Shown: in pieces, positions 7,935-17,139 of the stretch
Layout of the letters: each line of letters opens with the position of its first letter
Position numbering within the stretch: the first letter of the stretch is position 1
NCBI RefSeq assembly: GCF_006517235.1
Contig: NZ_CP041188.1
Coordinates: 4,712,001 to 4,776,000, forward strand
Length of the DNA stretch: 64,000 bases
DNA from: Pseudarthrobacter sp. NIBRBAC000502772
GTDB taxonomy: Bacteria; Actinomycetota; Actinomycetes; Actinomycetales; Micrococcaceae
Direction: 5' to 3'
Notes under the pieces: model-generated
Database searches by the model: none
What the model was told of the DNA's origin: nothing
The model's input: the letters and a program-made list of their open reading frames with translations, nothing else
Program-made: the position numbers and the translations under genes

Positions 7935-9428
7935 CTACTTATGCATGGCCTCATGGATTTGAAGCGCAAACCAAAGCTGAGCCAACGTGGATGTTTCGGT
8001 CATGTCCAGGCCCGTCAATTCGCCGATTTTTCGGATTCTGTAGATGACGGTTTGCCGGTGCGCGAACAGCGCCGCCGCTGTCTTCTGCCATGACCTTTGG
8101 GTGTCCAGGTAGGTCCTCAACGTCACGATGAGGTCGCCTTCCTGGCTCTGCTCGTACGCGAAGATCGGACCCAGCAGCCGCTCTACCAACGCGGTCCCTT
8201 CCTCGAAACTCGTGAGCCCCAGCCACGAGGCACCCTCGGCGTACCGGGCCAGCTTCATGGCATTGCCCTTGGCCGAGCCGAGCGCCCACAGCGACTCCTG
8301 CAACGCACGCTGGATACCGGGCGCAGACGTCGGCGAGCTGATCCCGATCCGGACCTCGGGACCCGCGCAGTGGATCAGGATATCGGCGGTCACCGCCGCG
8401 GACACCGCCACGTGAAGTGTGTCGAAGCGCTGCAGGCAAGCGGCCGGAAAGCCGTGGCGCCACAGCTCGACGTGGACACCCGCCAGCCGCTCGCCGTCGT
8501 CGGCCGATATCGAAACCACCACGAAAGCCTGTGCCGGAACATCAAAAGCCGTGAGCCGACTCTCCAGTTCCGCCGTTCCCAGGCGACCGTCGACCGCTTG
8601 CAGCAGGAATTCGCTCGCCAGGCGGTGCCGGCTTTCCAGGGACAGGACATTTCGTGAAAGTTCCAGCCCCAGCACTGTTGCCGCATGCAGAAGCACGACG
8701 GCGTCCGGGTGCGGATCGCTGTTGGGCAGCACCACCAGAAGCGCATTGGCGTGCGTGGGGATGTCCATCATCAACACGTGCCTGTCCCCAAGCCGATGCC
8801 ACTGGAACTTCTTCCCGGCGAGGGATATTCGCCCGGTCAGCAGGGCCAATTCCGCCTGCAGGAAATCTGGCAGAGGCCGGCCGTCCGGATGCCACGGATG
8901 AAGGCAGCGCCGGTCCACGACGAACAGATCTGCATCGAGCTCAGCCGCGAGCCCCAGAAGAAGGCCCTGCAGGTGGTCCTCGGACGTTCCAGCAGTGCGG
9001 AGCAGGTCGTAAATCCGGGCGGTCTGGCGCAGGCGCCGCGATTCCTCCAACAGGGAGGATTCAGCCACCGTTCGCGCGATGGCGATGAAAGGCAGCGGAT
9101 AGGGCACGTTGATCAGCGGCAGCGGCAGCCTCTCACAAGCCGCCAGGAACTCTGGCAACAGCTCCGGCGCGTGCATCTTCTCTCCGATGGCCAGCGCACT
9201 GGCGCCCGCATCCACCAAGGCCTCGGCGAGCGCAACCTGCCCGGCAGCATCGGCTGGGATGGAAAGGCCGTTGGTCATCATCAGCTCGCCACCAGTGACC
9301 CATTCCCACAGCCTGGGCAAGTCAGACGTGTGCGCCCACGTGATCCGGTTGCCGCTGCCTGCGGATCCGGCCAGCAGTGTGAGTCCCAGCTGGGGTTCCG
9401 CCACGAGCTCGGCCACGGTAATCGCCAT
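7935..9428 (-). CDS. PucR-family transcriptional regulator
   Basis: The first 125 residues match the N-terminal PucR ligand domain (MAITVAELVAEPQLGLTLLAG, WEWVTGGELMMTNGLSIP, LPLINVPYPLPFIAIARTV). The C-terminus carries the PucR-type helix-turn-helix (LIVTLRTYLDTQRSWQKTAAALFAHRQTVIYRIRKI, given here in two overlapping pieces of one element: LRTYLDTQRSWQ and AHRQTVIYRIRK). The open frame reaches 9491, but the ATG at 9428 begins the conserved domain and has a purine-rich stretch before it. Total 497 residues. It is divergent from the ureohydrolase operon and is the obvious activator of it. PucR-type regulators commonly govern purine, amine or amino-acid catabolism. Confidence 0.85.
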   Translation of the reverse strand: MAITVAELVAEPQLGLTLLAGSAGSGNRITWAHTSDLPRLWEWVTGGELMMTNGLSIPADAAGQVALAEALVDAGASALAIGEKMHAPELLPEFLAACERLPLPLINVPYPLPFIAIARTVAESSLLEESRRLRQTARIYDLLRTAGTSEDHLQGLLLGLAAELDADLFVVDRRCLHPWHPDGRPLPDFLQAELALLTGRISLAGKKFQWHRLGDRHVLMMDIPTHANALLVVLPNSDPHPDAVVLLHAATVLGLELSRNVLSLESRHRLASEFLLQAVDGRLGTAELESRLTAFDVPAQAFVVVSISADDGERLAGVHVELWRHGFPAACLQRFDTLHVAVSAAVTADILIHCAGPEVRIGISSPTSAPGIQRALQESLWALGSAKGNAMKLARYAEGASWLGLTSFEEGTALVERLLGPIFAYEQSQEGDLIVTLRTYLDTQRSWQKTAAALFAHRQTVIYRIRKIGELTGLDMTETSTLAQLWFALQIHEAMHK

Positions 9429-9661
9429 GGAATTGCGCTCCCTGCTCCTTGGTCTTCCGGACCACCAAGAGATTCTTAGACATATGTACAAGAGCCTCTG
9501 CCATTTGTAGTCAATCTACCGCTATACGCCGTGATGCACGTCACCAAGAATTGGATTACGGACTTCCCGCTCAACAACCCCGCTCAACGGCGAGCGACCC
9601 ACACCACCGAAACGAGGCCGGCGTCACCGCCCGGCAGCACCGCAAATCGAAGGATCCCCGC

Positions 9662-10666
9662 ATGACAACGCACAAGCCCATCGGCCCCGTCGACGCAACA
9701 AAAGTCCCCCGGTACGCAGGCCTCGGCACGTTCGCCAGGCTTCCCCAAATCGACCGCGTTCCGGACTACGACATTGCGATCGTCGGGGTCCCGTTCGACG
9801 GCGGGACCTCCTTCCGGCCCGGCGCCCGTTTCGGTCCCGCCGCAGTCCGAGAGGCCTCCCGGCTCCTGCGCCCCGGCTACCACCCCGAGCTCGACGTCGA
9901 GCCGGTCTACGAAGCCCAGGTTGTGGACGCCGGCGACATCGCCTGCACGCCTTACGACATCACACAGGCTGTCCGCGAAATCGAGGAGCAGGCACTGCCC
10001 CTGATCAGTACGGACAAGAGGCTCATCTCGATCGGTGGCGACCACACCATCGCCCTCCCCATGCTGAGGGCTTTGAACACGGTCCACGGACCCGTGGCTT
10101 TGCTGCACTTCGACGCCCATTTGGACACGTGGGACACCTACTTCGACCAGCCGGTCACCCACGGAACCATCTTCCGGCGGGCATTCGAGGAAGGCCTCCT
10201 GGTGGAAGACAAGTCCATGCACGTCGGCATCCGCGGGCCGGTCTATGACCGCAAAGACTTCCTCCGCGACCACGAATTCGGTTTCCAGATCATCCGCTGC
10301 TCGGACGTGGACGTCATCGGCGTTCCGGCAGCCATCGCGCAGGTCAAGGAGCGGCTCGGCGACACGCCGGTCTACGTCTCCATCGACATCGACGTCCTGG
10401 ACCCGGCCTACGCGCCGGGCACCGGCACCCCCGAAATGGGCGGGCTCCACTCCCGCGAACTCCTGGCACTGCTCCGCGGACTGAACGGCATCAACATTGT
10501 GGGCGCCGACGTCGTCGAGGTCGCTCCGGCGTACGACCACGCAGACATCACCGCAGTCGCCGCAGCCACCCTCGTCTTCGACCTGCTCGCCCTGATGGTG
10601 AACCGCAGCAAGGCCGAATCAAACACCGTCCGTGAACTGCAAGCAGCATCCTGGAACGCATCATGA
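9662..10666 (+). CDS. ureohydrolase (agmatinase/guanidinobutyrase family)
   Basis: This is a manganese-type ureohydrolase that removes urea from a guanidino compound. The metal motifs are all present: SIGGDHT, LLHFDAHLDTW and SIDIDVLDPAYAPGTGTPE. N-terminal VGVPFDGGTSFRPGARFGP and the C-terminal DVVEVAPAYD are typical of the SpeB/GbuA branch, not of arginase. The longer frame begins at 9449, but conserved sequence starts after ATG 9662, giving 334 residues. It is the first gene of a four-gene operon with a permease, an aminobutyraldehyde-type dehydrogenase and an FAD oxidase. The substrate is therefore probably agmatine, 4-guanidinobutyrate or a related alcohol or acid; sequence alone does not decide. 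Confidence 0.85.
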   Translation: MTTHKPIGPVDATKVPRYAGLGTFARLPQIDRVPDYDIAIVGVPFDGGTSFRPGARFGPAAVREASRLLRPGYHPELDVEPVYEAQVVDAGDIACTPYDITQAVREIEEQALPLISTDKRLISIGGDHTIALPMLRALNTVHGPVALLHFDAHLDTWDTYFDQPVTHGTIFRRAFEEGLLVEDKSMHVGIRGPVYDRKDFLRDHEFGFQIIRCSDVDVIGVPAAIAQVKERLGDTPVYVSIDIDVLDPAYAPGTGTPEMGGLHSRELLALLRGLNGINIVGADVVEVAPAYDHADITAVAAATLVFDLLALMVNRSKAESNTVRELQAASWNAS

Positions 10667-12120
10667 GCACCCGAACTACTCCCGTTGCCGCAGCCGAAGT
10701 ACCCCGGCTCGAGGACAAGACCATCCAGCCAATCCCCGCAAACGAACGCCACGGGAAGGCCCGCGACCTGTTCACCATCTGGTTCGGTTCCAACATCATG
10801 ATCATGACCATCGTGACCGGCGGACTCGCCACCACGGTGTTCGGCCTCGGCTTTGTCCCCGCCCTCGTGGGCATCATCATTGGAAACGTTGTTGGCGGCA
10901 TCTTCATGGCGCTGCATTCTGCCCAGGGCCCGCAATTGGGTGTGGCGCAAATGATCCAGACCCGCGGCCAGTTCGGTTCGTTCGGGGCACTGCTGATCGT
11001 GGTGATCGTGGTGATCATGTACGTCGGATTCTTCGCGGCCAACCTCGTCTTTGGCGGCGAAGCGATGGCCGCAGTCAGCCCCGGCATCAGCGTTGACGCC
11101 GGTATCATCGTCATCGGCATCGTGAGCGTCATTGCCACGATTTTCGGCTACCGGCTCATTCACGCTTATGCACGCATCCTGAGCGTTGCGGCTGGCCTGG
11201 CATTGCTGCTGGCCTTCGTCTGGATCCTGCTGGTGGGCAGCCTTCCGGCCAATTTCCTGGAGCAGGGCAACTTCAACTGGGTCGGCTTCATGGGCACCAT
11301 CTCCGTATCCGCCCTGTGGCAGCTCGCCTACGCTCCCTACGTTTCGGACTACTCCCGCTACATGCCCCAAGGCACAGGCTCGGCCCCGGCGTTTTGGGCT
11401 TCATACTCAGGCTGCGTCCTGGGGACGCTGTTCCCGATGATCCTGGGCGCACTGGTGGGAACACTGGCGGTGAGTATGAGCGCCGAAGCCGGCAACGTCG
11501 AGATCGTCGGCAGTTTGGGCGCGTTGCTGCAGCCCTGGACCCTCATGATCATCGGAATCTTCTGCCTCGGCGTCGCGGCGTCGAACGCTATGAACCTCTA
11601 CTGTGGCGTCCTGTGCAGCCTTACCATCGGGCAGACGTTCAAGCCCAACTGGTTGCCCCATGCAAAGACCCGAAGCATTGCGGCGATCATCCTCTTTACG
11701 CTGGCCCTGCTGATCGCCCTGTTCGCCCGCGACAATTTCATCCTCTTCTACACAAACTTCCTCTCCTTCCTGATGTACGTGCTGGTTCCGTGGACGGCCA
11801 TCAACCTGGTGGACTACTACCTTCTCCGGCACGGCGACTACAGGGTTGAAGACTTCTTCAAGCGCGACGGCGGAATGTACGGACGGTTCAACTGGGTGGC
11901 GATCGGTTCCTACGTTGCCGGCGCCCTGATCCAGGTTCCGTTCTCGGCAACAGCGATCTACACCGGCCCTCTCGCGGCAGCCATGGGCGGGGTGGACATC
12001 TCCTGGATCGTCGGCCTTGTGGTTGTTGCCCCGCTCTACTACGTTGCGGCACGCGTGTTCCGAAAGAAGCCGGACGCCGCCCCCTTTCAGGCCCCTCTTC
12101 TCGCAACCGACCTCATCTGA
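10663..12120 (+). CDS. NCS1-family permease (cytosine/purine/allantoin transporter type)
   Basis: This 485-residue integral membrane protein has about twelve hydrophobic segments and the NCS1 pattern. After a soluble N-terminus with ARDLFTIWFGSNI it shows GLGFVPALVGIIIGNVVGG, SAQGPQLGVAQMIQTRGQFG and the central YAPYVSDYSRYMP. The ATG overlaps the ureohydrolase stop by four bases (ATGA), so the two are translationally coupled. NCS1 carriers use proton or sodium gradients to import nucleobases, hydantoins, thiamine or related compounds. Coupling to a ureohydrolase suggests that this one imports a guanidino or amine compound, which would be an unusual cargo for the family. Confidence 0.85.
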   Translation: MSTRTTPVAAAEVPRLEDKTIQPIPANERHGKARDLFTIWFGSNIMIMTIVTGGLATTVFGLGFVPALVGIIIGNVVGGIFMALHSAQGPQLGVAQMIQTRGQFGSFGALLIVVIVVIMYVGFFAANLVFGGEAMAAVSPGISVDAGIIVIGIVSVIATIFGYRLIHAYARILSVAAGLALLLAFVWILLVGSLPANFLEQGNFNWVGFMGTISVSALWQLAYAPYVSDYSRYMPQGTGSAPAFWASYSGCVLGTLFPMILGALVGTLAVSMSAEAGNVEIVGSLGALLQPWTLMIIGIFCLGVAASNAMNLYCGVLCSLTIGQTFKPNWLPHAKTRSIAAIILFTLALLIALFARDNFILFYTNFLSFLMYVLVPWTAINLVDYYLLRHGDYRVEDFFKRDGGMYGRFNWVAIGSYVAGALIQVPFSATAIYTGPLAAAMGGVDISWIVGLVVVAPLYYVAARVFRKKPDAAPFQAPLLATDLI

Positions 12121-12134
12121 AAGCGAAAAACATC

Positions 12135-13652
12135 ATGACATTCACAGACACAAACCAGTTCACCGTCCGACGCTCTACCTCTGGCAACAGCTCCCTTGAG
12201 CGCACGCCCGCCAGCGTGCTGCCGCCCGCCGGACACTTTATTAACGGGACGTTTGTTCCGGGTTCCTCCACCGAGCTCATCGACGTGGTGGACCCCACCA
12301 CTGAACAGGTCATCGCGTCCGTCCAGGCCGGCACTGCAGCTGACGTCGACGTCGCCGTCGCAGCCGCCGTCGCGGCTCAGAAGTCCTGGGGCGCCACCAC
12401 GCCGAAGGAGCGGTCCGAGGTCCTGTCCCTGATCGCCAACATCATCGAAGCCAACCGCGAAGCGTTCGAAACCATCGAGTCCGCCAACACCGGCAAGCCG
12501 CGAACTGTCGCTGAGGATGATGTCTCCAGCACCATCGACACGTTCCGTTTCATGGCCGGCGCCTCGCGCACCCTGACGTCCATGGCCGGCGGGGACTACG
12601 CCACCGGCCACACCTCGGTGATCCTCCGCGAGCCCGTGGGCGTCGTCGGGGTCATCACGCCCTGGAACTACCCGCTCCTGATGGCCGCATGGAAGATCGC
12701 CCCCATCCTGGCCGCCGGAAACAGCATTGTCCTCAAGCCGTCCGAGCAGACCCCGCTGTCCACGCTGAAGCTGGCAGAACTCGTGGCCGGACACATCCCG
12801 GACGGGATCCTCAATGTCGTCACAGGACAGGGCCGAACCGTGGGACAACGGCTGTCCGAACACCCTGACATCGCCCTCGTCGCCTTGACGGGCAGCGTTG
12901 TCAGCGGACAGGCCGTGGCGGAAACCGCGGCCAAATCGGTCAAGCGCGTCCACCTGGAACTCGGCGGCAAGGCCCCCGTTGTGGTCTTCCCCGACGCCGA
13001 TCTCCGCGCGGCCGCCGCCGGCGTCCGCAACGCGGGCTACTGGAACGCCGGCCAGGACTGCGGTGCCGCCTGCCGTGTCCTCGTCCATGAATCCGTAGCG
13101 GAGGAGTTCACCGAACATCTGGTCCGCGAAGTCAGCACCCTGGTGGTCGGGGATCCAGAGGCAGGAGACGACGTGGAAATCGGTCCCATGATTTCGCGCC
13201 CGCACTTCGAACGGGTCAAGGAATCGCTGGCCGAGGCCAAGTCCGCCGGACTGACCATCGCCATCGGCGGTTCGGCCTTGGAGGGCCCCGGCTACTTCAT
13301 CGAGCCTACGGTGATCAGCAACGTACCCGCCGGAGCACGCATCGCCACGCACGAGATCTTTGGTCCCGTAGTCACGGTCGAGACTTTCAGTTCCACCGAG
13401 GAGGCCGTCACCCGGGCGAACGAGAGCCCCTACGGGCTGTCCGCCTCGGTATGGACCAAAGATTCAAGCCTCTCGCTGAGGATCCCCAAGCAGCTCGATT
13501 TCGGCACGGTCTGGGTCAATTCACACTTGGTCCTGGCCTGCGAGGTACCGTGGGGCGGGTTCAAGGGATCCGGCTACGGCCGCGACCTCTCGCTCTACGC
13601 GCTGGATGATTACTCCCGCACCAAGCACGTCATGATCAACCACGGCGCGTGA
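12135..13652 (+). CDS. gamma-aminobutyraldehyde-type dehydrogenase
   Basis: This 505-residue NAD-dependent aldehyde dehydrogenase has the Rossmann and catalytic motifs in order: VGVITPWNYPLLMAAWK, LKPSEQTPLSTLK, LTGSVVSGQ, LELGGKAP with the general-base Glu, and NAGQDCGAACRV with the catalytic Cys. The NAGQDC-xAACR variant is that of E. coli PatD (YdcW), and the C-terminus (YALDDYSRTKHVMINH) also follows PatD. Such enzymes oxidise 4-aminobutyraldehyde to GABA or similar amino-aldehydes. It starts 14 bases after the permease and is third in the operon. It would take the aldehyde made from an amine or amino-alcohol; the substrate is inferred. Confidence 0.82.
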   Translation: MTFTDTNQFTVRRSTSGNSSLERTPASVLPPAGHFINGTFVPGSSTELIDVVDPTTEQVIASVQAGTAADVDVAVAAAVAAQKSWGATTPKERSEVLSLIANIIEANREAFETIESANTGKPRTVAEDDVSSTIDTFRFMAGASRTLTSMAGGDYATGHTSVILREPVGVVGVITPWNYPLLMAAWKIAPILAAGNSIVLKPSEQTPLSTLKLAELVAGHIPDGILNVVTGQGRTVGQRLSEHPDIALVALTGSVVSGQAVAETAAKSVKRVHLELGGKAPVVVFPDADLRAAAAGVRNAGYWNAGQDCGAACRVLVHESVAEEFTEHLVREVSTLVVGDPEAGDDVEIGPMISRPHFERVKESLAEAKSAGLTIAIGGSALEGPGYFIEPTVISNVPAGARIATHEIFGPVVTVETFSSTEEAVTRANESPYGLSASVWTKDSSLSLRIPKQLDFGTVWVNSHLVLACEVPWGGFKGSGYGRDLSLYALDDYSRTKHVMINHGA

Positions 13653-13680
13653 GCGTTCAGACAAGCAACGGAGCTTAGCA

Positions 13681-14976
13681 ATGACCACCACCAACGTTCC
13701 CAAGGCCGCGTCCCCGGCCCGGGCGGCAACCCCATCCGCGCCCTTCGGGACGGACGTCACCTGGACCAACTGGGGCGGGAACCAGAGCGCTACGCCCGCC
13801 TTCACCGTCAGGCCGCGGACCGAGCAGGAAGCGCTCGACGCCGTCCGTTTCGCCATCCGGGAAGGCCTGCCTGTGCGGGCGGTCGGCTCAGGACACTCGT
13901 CCTCGCCGTTGGTTCAGACAGGCGGCGTTCTAATGGACATGTCCGGCCTCTCGGCGATCACCGGTACCGACAAGATCCGGCGTCGCGCCAGGGCCCTTGC
14001 CGGGACCACCATCAATGCCTTCGGCGATGCGTTGTGGGAGCAGGGCCTGGCACTCAGCAACCAGGGCGATATTGACAAGCAGCAGATCGCCGGGGCGCTG
14101 GCGACCAGCACGCATGGCTCCGGAAAGGAACTGGGCAGCTTCTCCTCCAAGCTGCGATGGGTGAAGCTGATCAACGGCGACGGCGAGATTGTCGAAATCG
14201 GCGAGGGGCAGCTCCGCGAACTCCGGGCTGCCCAGGTCGCACTCGGCACGCTCGGGATCTTCCTGGAAGTCGAGTTGGCCGTCGAGGACAGCTACTACCT
14301 GCAGGAACAGATCACGTATCCCACGTGGGCCGAGACTGCAGCTACGTGGCAGACCGACATCGACTCAAACAGGCACTACTCATTCCTGTGGTGCCCGGGC
14401 GACGATTCCTGCGAGCTCCTGGACCTTCCGGGTTCGCCGGGCCAGAGCATGGCGGACCGCAGCTACACCAAGCGGTACAACGTGGCGCAGATCCAGGACG
14501 AGAGCGAGATTTCAGGCATCGAAGGCGCCCGGCTGGACCGTTCGTACCGCATCTATCCGGGTGGCTTCACCACGCAGTTCCACGAACTGGAGTACTTCGT
14601 CCGCAGCGAGGATGGCCTGGCCGCCGTGGAAGTCATCCAGGAGCTGATCCGCACTAAGCATCCAGGGCAGAAGTACCCTGTGGAGGTCCGCTGGGTGAAA
14701 GCCGATGAAGGCTACATGTCCCAGTTCCAGGGGCGCGACAGCACTGTTATTACTCTGACCACCGAGCCCGGGACAGACTACTGGCAGTTCTTCCGGGATG
14801 CCGATACGGCACTGCAGGAATTCGAGCCGCGTGCGCACTGGGGCAAGATCCACTTCATGACCCGGAGCCGGTTGGAACGCCTCTACCCGGAGCTGGACAC
14901 TTTCATCCAAGTGCGCCGCGAGTTCGATCCTCGTGGAATGTTCCTCAACGACCACACCCGCGCCCTCGTCGGCTAA
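13681..14976 (+). CDS. FAD-linked oxidase, D-arabinono-1,4-lactone oxidase family
   Basis: This 431-residue flavoprotein belongs to the vanillyl-alcohol-oxidase superfamily. The FAD domain shows TVRPRTEQEALDAVRFA, AVGSGHSSSPLV with a histidine where covalent FAD attachment occurs, and ALATSTHGSGKELG. The C-terminal ALO domain ends in PRAHWGKIHFM and REFDPRGMFLN. It is the last gene of the ureohydrolase operon, 28 bases after the dehydrogenase, and is followed by a strong hairpin. Relatives oxidise primary alcohols or lactones with oxygen. Here it could make the aldehyde consumed by the preceding dehydrogenase, from an amino- or guanidino-alcohol or, less typically, an amine. It differs clearly from the alditol oxidase at 2260. 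Confidence 0.8.
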   Translation: MTTTNVPKAASPARAATPSAPFGTDVTWTNWGGNQSATPAFTVRPRTEQEALDAVRFAIREGLPVRAVGSGHSSSPLVQTGGVLMDMSGLSAITGTDKIRRRARALAGTTINAFGDALWEQGLALSNQGDIDKQQIAGALATSTHGSGKELGSFSSKLRWVKLINGDGEIVEIGEGQLRELRAAQVALGTLGIFLEVELAVEDSYYLQEQITYPTWAETAATWQTDIDSNRHYSFLWCPGDDSCELLDLPGSPGQSMADRSYTKRYNVAQIQDESEISGIEGARLDRSYRIYPGGFTTQFHELEYFVRSEDGLAAVEVIQELIRTKHPGQKYPVEVRWVKADEGYMSQFQGRDSTVITLTTEPGTDYWQFFRDADTALQEFEPRAHWGKIHFMTRSRLERLYPELDTFIQVRREFDPRGMFLNDHTRALVG

Positions 14977-14991
14977 ATCAGCAATCCCGGA

Positions 14992-15022
14992 GTATGCCCT
15001 GGAGCCTTGCTCCGGGGCATAC
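14992..15022. terminator. strong hairpin terminator after the ureohydrolase operon
   Basis: GTATGCCCTGGAGC pairs with GCTCCGGGGCATAC over a three-base CTT loop, with one G-T pair in 14. It lies between the converging FAD oxidase and VWA-protein genes and can serve both. Confidence 0.75.
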
Positions 15023-15105
15023 GTCGTGGTTGCTCCCGCGCCTCCGTCCGTTCAGGCCTGGTCGGTGGGCATGATCCAGAGCTCTCCGTTTGAGTCAGCG
15101 CCGTT

Positions 15106-17109
15106 CTATTTGACCCAGTCCGAGTCGCCGTAGGGGCGTCCGCGGAAGTGGGCGCGGAGGTACTCCCCCACCACGGCGGCGCCCAGGTCCCCGGTCTCGG
15201 GCGCCACCACCCGGCCACCGACCCGGTGGGCCATACGCTGGACGAACCGCTCGAGGCCGGGATCGTCGCCGAGCCGGAAGAACGTGACCTGTGTGCCGGT
15301 ACGCCCCAGGCGGTCGAGCTCGGCCACGGTAAGCCGGATGGTCTCCGGGTGCGGCGGGTAGTCGAACCAGGTCTCACCATCGCCCAGCAGGTGCGCGGTT
15401 GGTTCGCCGTCGGTCACGACCAGCAGGACGGGCTGCATCGAGGGGTGTTTGCGGAAGAACCGGCCGGCCAGCAGCAGGCCGTGGTGCAGGTTGGTTCCCT
15501 TGTTCTGGAAGGGCGGCAAGGCGGTGAGCTCGCCAATGTCCGTGGTCTGCGCGTAGCGGCCGAACGTGATCAGCTGCAGCCGGTCGCCGCGGAAGCGCGT
15601 GGAAATGAGGTGGTGCAGGGCGAGCGCGGTGCGTTTCATGGGCACCCAGCGCCCTTGGGCGGCCATCGAGAAGGACACGTCCACCAGCAGGACCACGGCG
15701 GCCTGGGTGCGCGCCTCAGTTTCCGCCACCTCGATGTCGTCCGCGGCGAGGCGCAGTCCGCTGCCGGGGTCGCCGCCGTCGGCAATGGTCCGGCGGATCG
15801 CGTTGGTGATGGTTCGCGTGACGTCCCACGGCTCGGCGTCGCCGAACTCCCAGGGGCGGCTGGAGCCGGTCTGTTCCCCGGCTGCCCCTGCCACGCGGGT
15901 GTCCCGGCGCCCCTGCCGGCTGGAGAGTTGCTTCGCGGTATCCCGCAGCAGCGCCCTCCCGAGCCGCCGCATGGACTGCGGCGACAACCGGAGATCCCCG
16001 TCCGCCCCGCGGTGGAGGTACCCGCCGTCGTGCATTGCCTTCTCGATTTCCGCGAGGGTGCGTGCCGTAACGGCGGCATCCTGGCCGAGCTGGCGGGCCA
16101 GCGCGTCGAGGTCCAGGTCGTCCAGGCGGGACCCGTTGTAGGACTGTGAGAGCTGTTCGGACAGCTCGTCCAGCTCGGCGAGGTCTTGCAACACGCCGGT
16201 TCCGTCGCCCAGGCCAAGCCCTTCCTTGCCCTCAAAGCGTTCGGATCCGGTCCAGTCCTCGCCGGGCCGCAGGGCGCGCAGGTTGTCGTCGAGTTGGCCG
16301 AGCTGGGCCATGAGTTGTGGCGAGCCGAAGGCCTGGGCGGAGAGGTTCATCAGCTCCTCCCGCTGCTCCCGGGACATGGATTGCAGCATCCGCTGGGCGG
16401 CTGCCGCGCGCTGGGCGAGGGCGTCGATCAGCTCCTCGACGGACTGTGGATTCTCGGGAAAGTACTGGCCGTGCTTGGCCATGAAGTTCTGGAAGTCCGC
16501 GTCGGTGTCCTCGCCGCGCCGGTGTTTGTCGAGGAGCCCGTTGAGGTCCTGCAGCATCTCGTTGACGGCCGCACGGTCCTCATCGGTGGCGTTCTCGAGC
16601 GCCTGCTTCATACCGGCGAACCGCTGGTCAAGGACCTCGCGGCCCAGCAGATCCTTGATCCGCTCGTAAGCCTCCCGCGCCGTGCTCGACTGCCAGTCAT
16701 AGGAAGCCAGTTCGTTGACTGCCGCCGCCGTGGACCGGGGCAGGTTCTGCAGCTGCATCTCCCGGAAGGCACGGTCGGTGTTGTCCATCATGGCGTCGCG
16801 GGCCAGCTGTTTGCGCTCCTCCAGCACCGCGGTGTCCAGAAGCTTCTGGACTTCGCTGAGCGTGCCGTCCAGTTTGTGCCGGCCCAGAAGGTCCTTGCGC
16901 CGCCGCTGTACCCGGGCGGCGAGGTCGTCGAGGCCTTCCCGGCTGCGACCGCCGCGGCGCAGGAACTCCTGCAGGGCGCGCCGCGGCGAGTAGCCGGCCA
17001 TGACGTCTTCGGCGACGGCGTCAAGCGCCTCCGCCAGATCCACCGGCGGGGCGAGCGGATCCGGCCCGCCCCTGTACCGGCTGTATCTGGACCGGTTGTG
17101 AACGCTCAT
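15106..17109 (-). CDS. VWA-domain protein, partner of MoxR-like AAA ATPase
   Basis: This 667-residue cytosolic protein has a long charged helical N-terminal part (about residues 30-400) and a C-terminal von Willebrand A domain. The metal-ion site motif is VVLLVDVSFSMAAQ (DxSxS), followed by TNLHHGLLLAG with the conserved Thr and LLVVTDGEPTAH. No signal peptide or membrane segment is seen. It is 30 bases downstream of the AAA ATPase at 17140 in the same direction. The pair resembles BchI/BchD-type or MoxR/VWA chaperone systems, in which the ATPase remodels a target bound by the VWA partner. The client is unknown, and no metal-chelatase substrate genes are adjacent. Confidence 0.85.
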   Translation of the reverse strand: MSVHNRSRYSRYRGGPDPLAPPVDLAEALDAVAEDVMAGYSPRRALQEFLRRGGRSREGLDDLAARVQRRRKDLLGRHKLDGTLSEVQKLLDTAVLEERKQLARDAMMDNTDRAFREMQLQNLPRSTAAAVNELASYDWQSSTAREAYERIKDLLGREVLDQRFAGMKQALENATDEDRAAVNEMLQDLNGLLDKHRRGEDTDADFQNFMAKHGQYFPENPQSVEELIDALAQRAAAAQRMLQSMSREQREELMNLSAQAFGSPQLMAQLGQLDDNLRALRPGEDWTGSERFEGKEGLGLGDGTGVLQDLAELDELSEQLSQSYNGSRLDDLDLDALARQLGQDAAVTARTLAEIEKAMHDGGYLHRGADGDLRLSPQSMRRLGRALLRDTAKQLSSRQGRRDTRVAGAAGEQTGSSRPWEFGDAEPWDVTRTITNAIRRTIADGGDPGSGLRLAADDIEVAETEARTQAAVVLLVDVSFSMAAQGRWVPMKRTALALHHLISTRFRGDRLQLITFGRYAQTTDIGELTALPPFQNKGTNLHHGLLLAGRFFRKHPSMQPVLLVVTDGEPTAHLLGDGETWFDYPPHPETIRLTVAELDRLGRTGTQVTFFRLGDDPGLERFVQRMAHRVGGRVVAPETGDLGAAVVGEYLRAHFRGRPYGDSDWVK

Positions 17110-17139
17110 GGGCCCTCCTTCCCTCAGCTGTGGAACTGC

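Noticed and set aside
9492..9661. guanidine riboswitch before the ureohydrolase
   Set aside because: No paired hairpins with ACGR-type loops or the long guanidine-I fold could be recognised.
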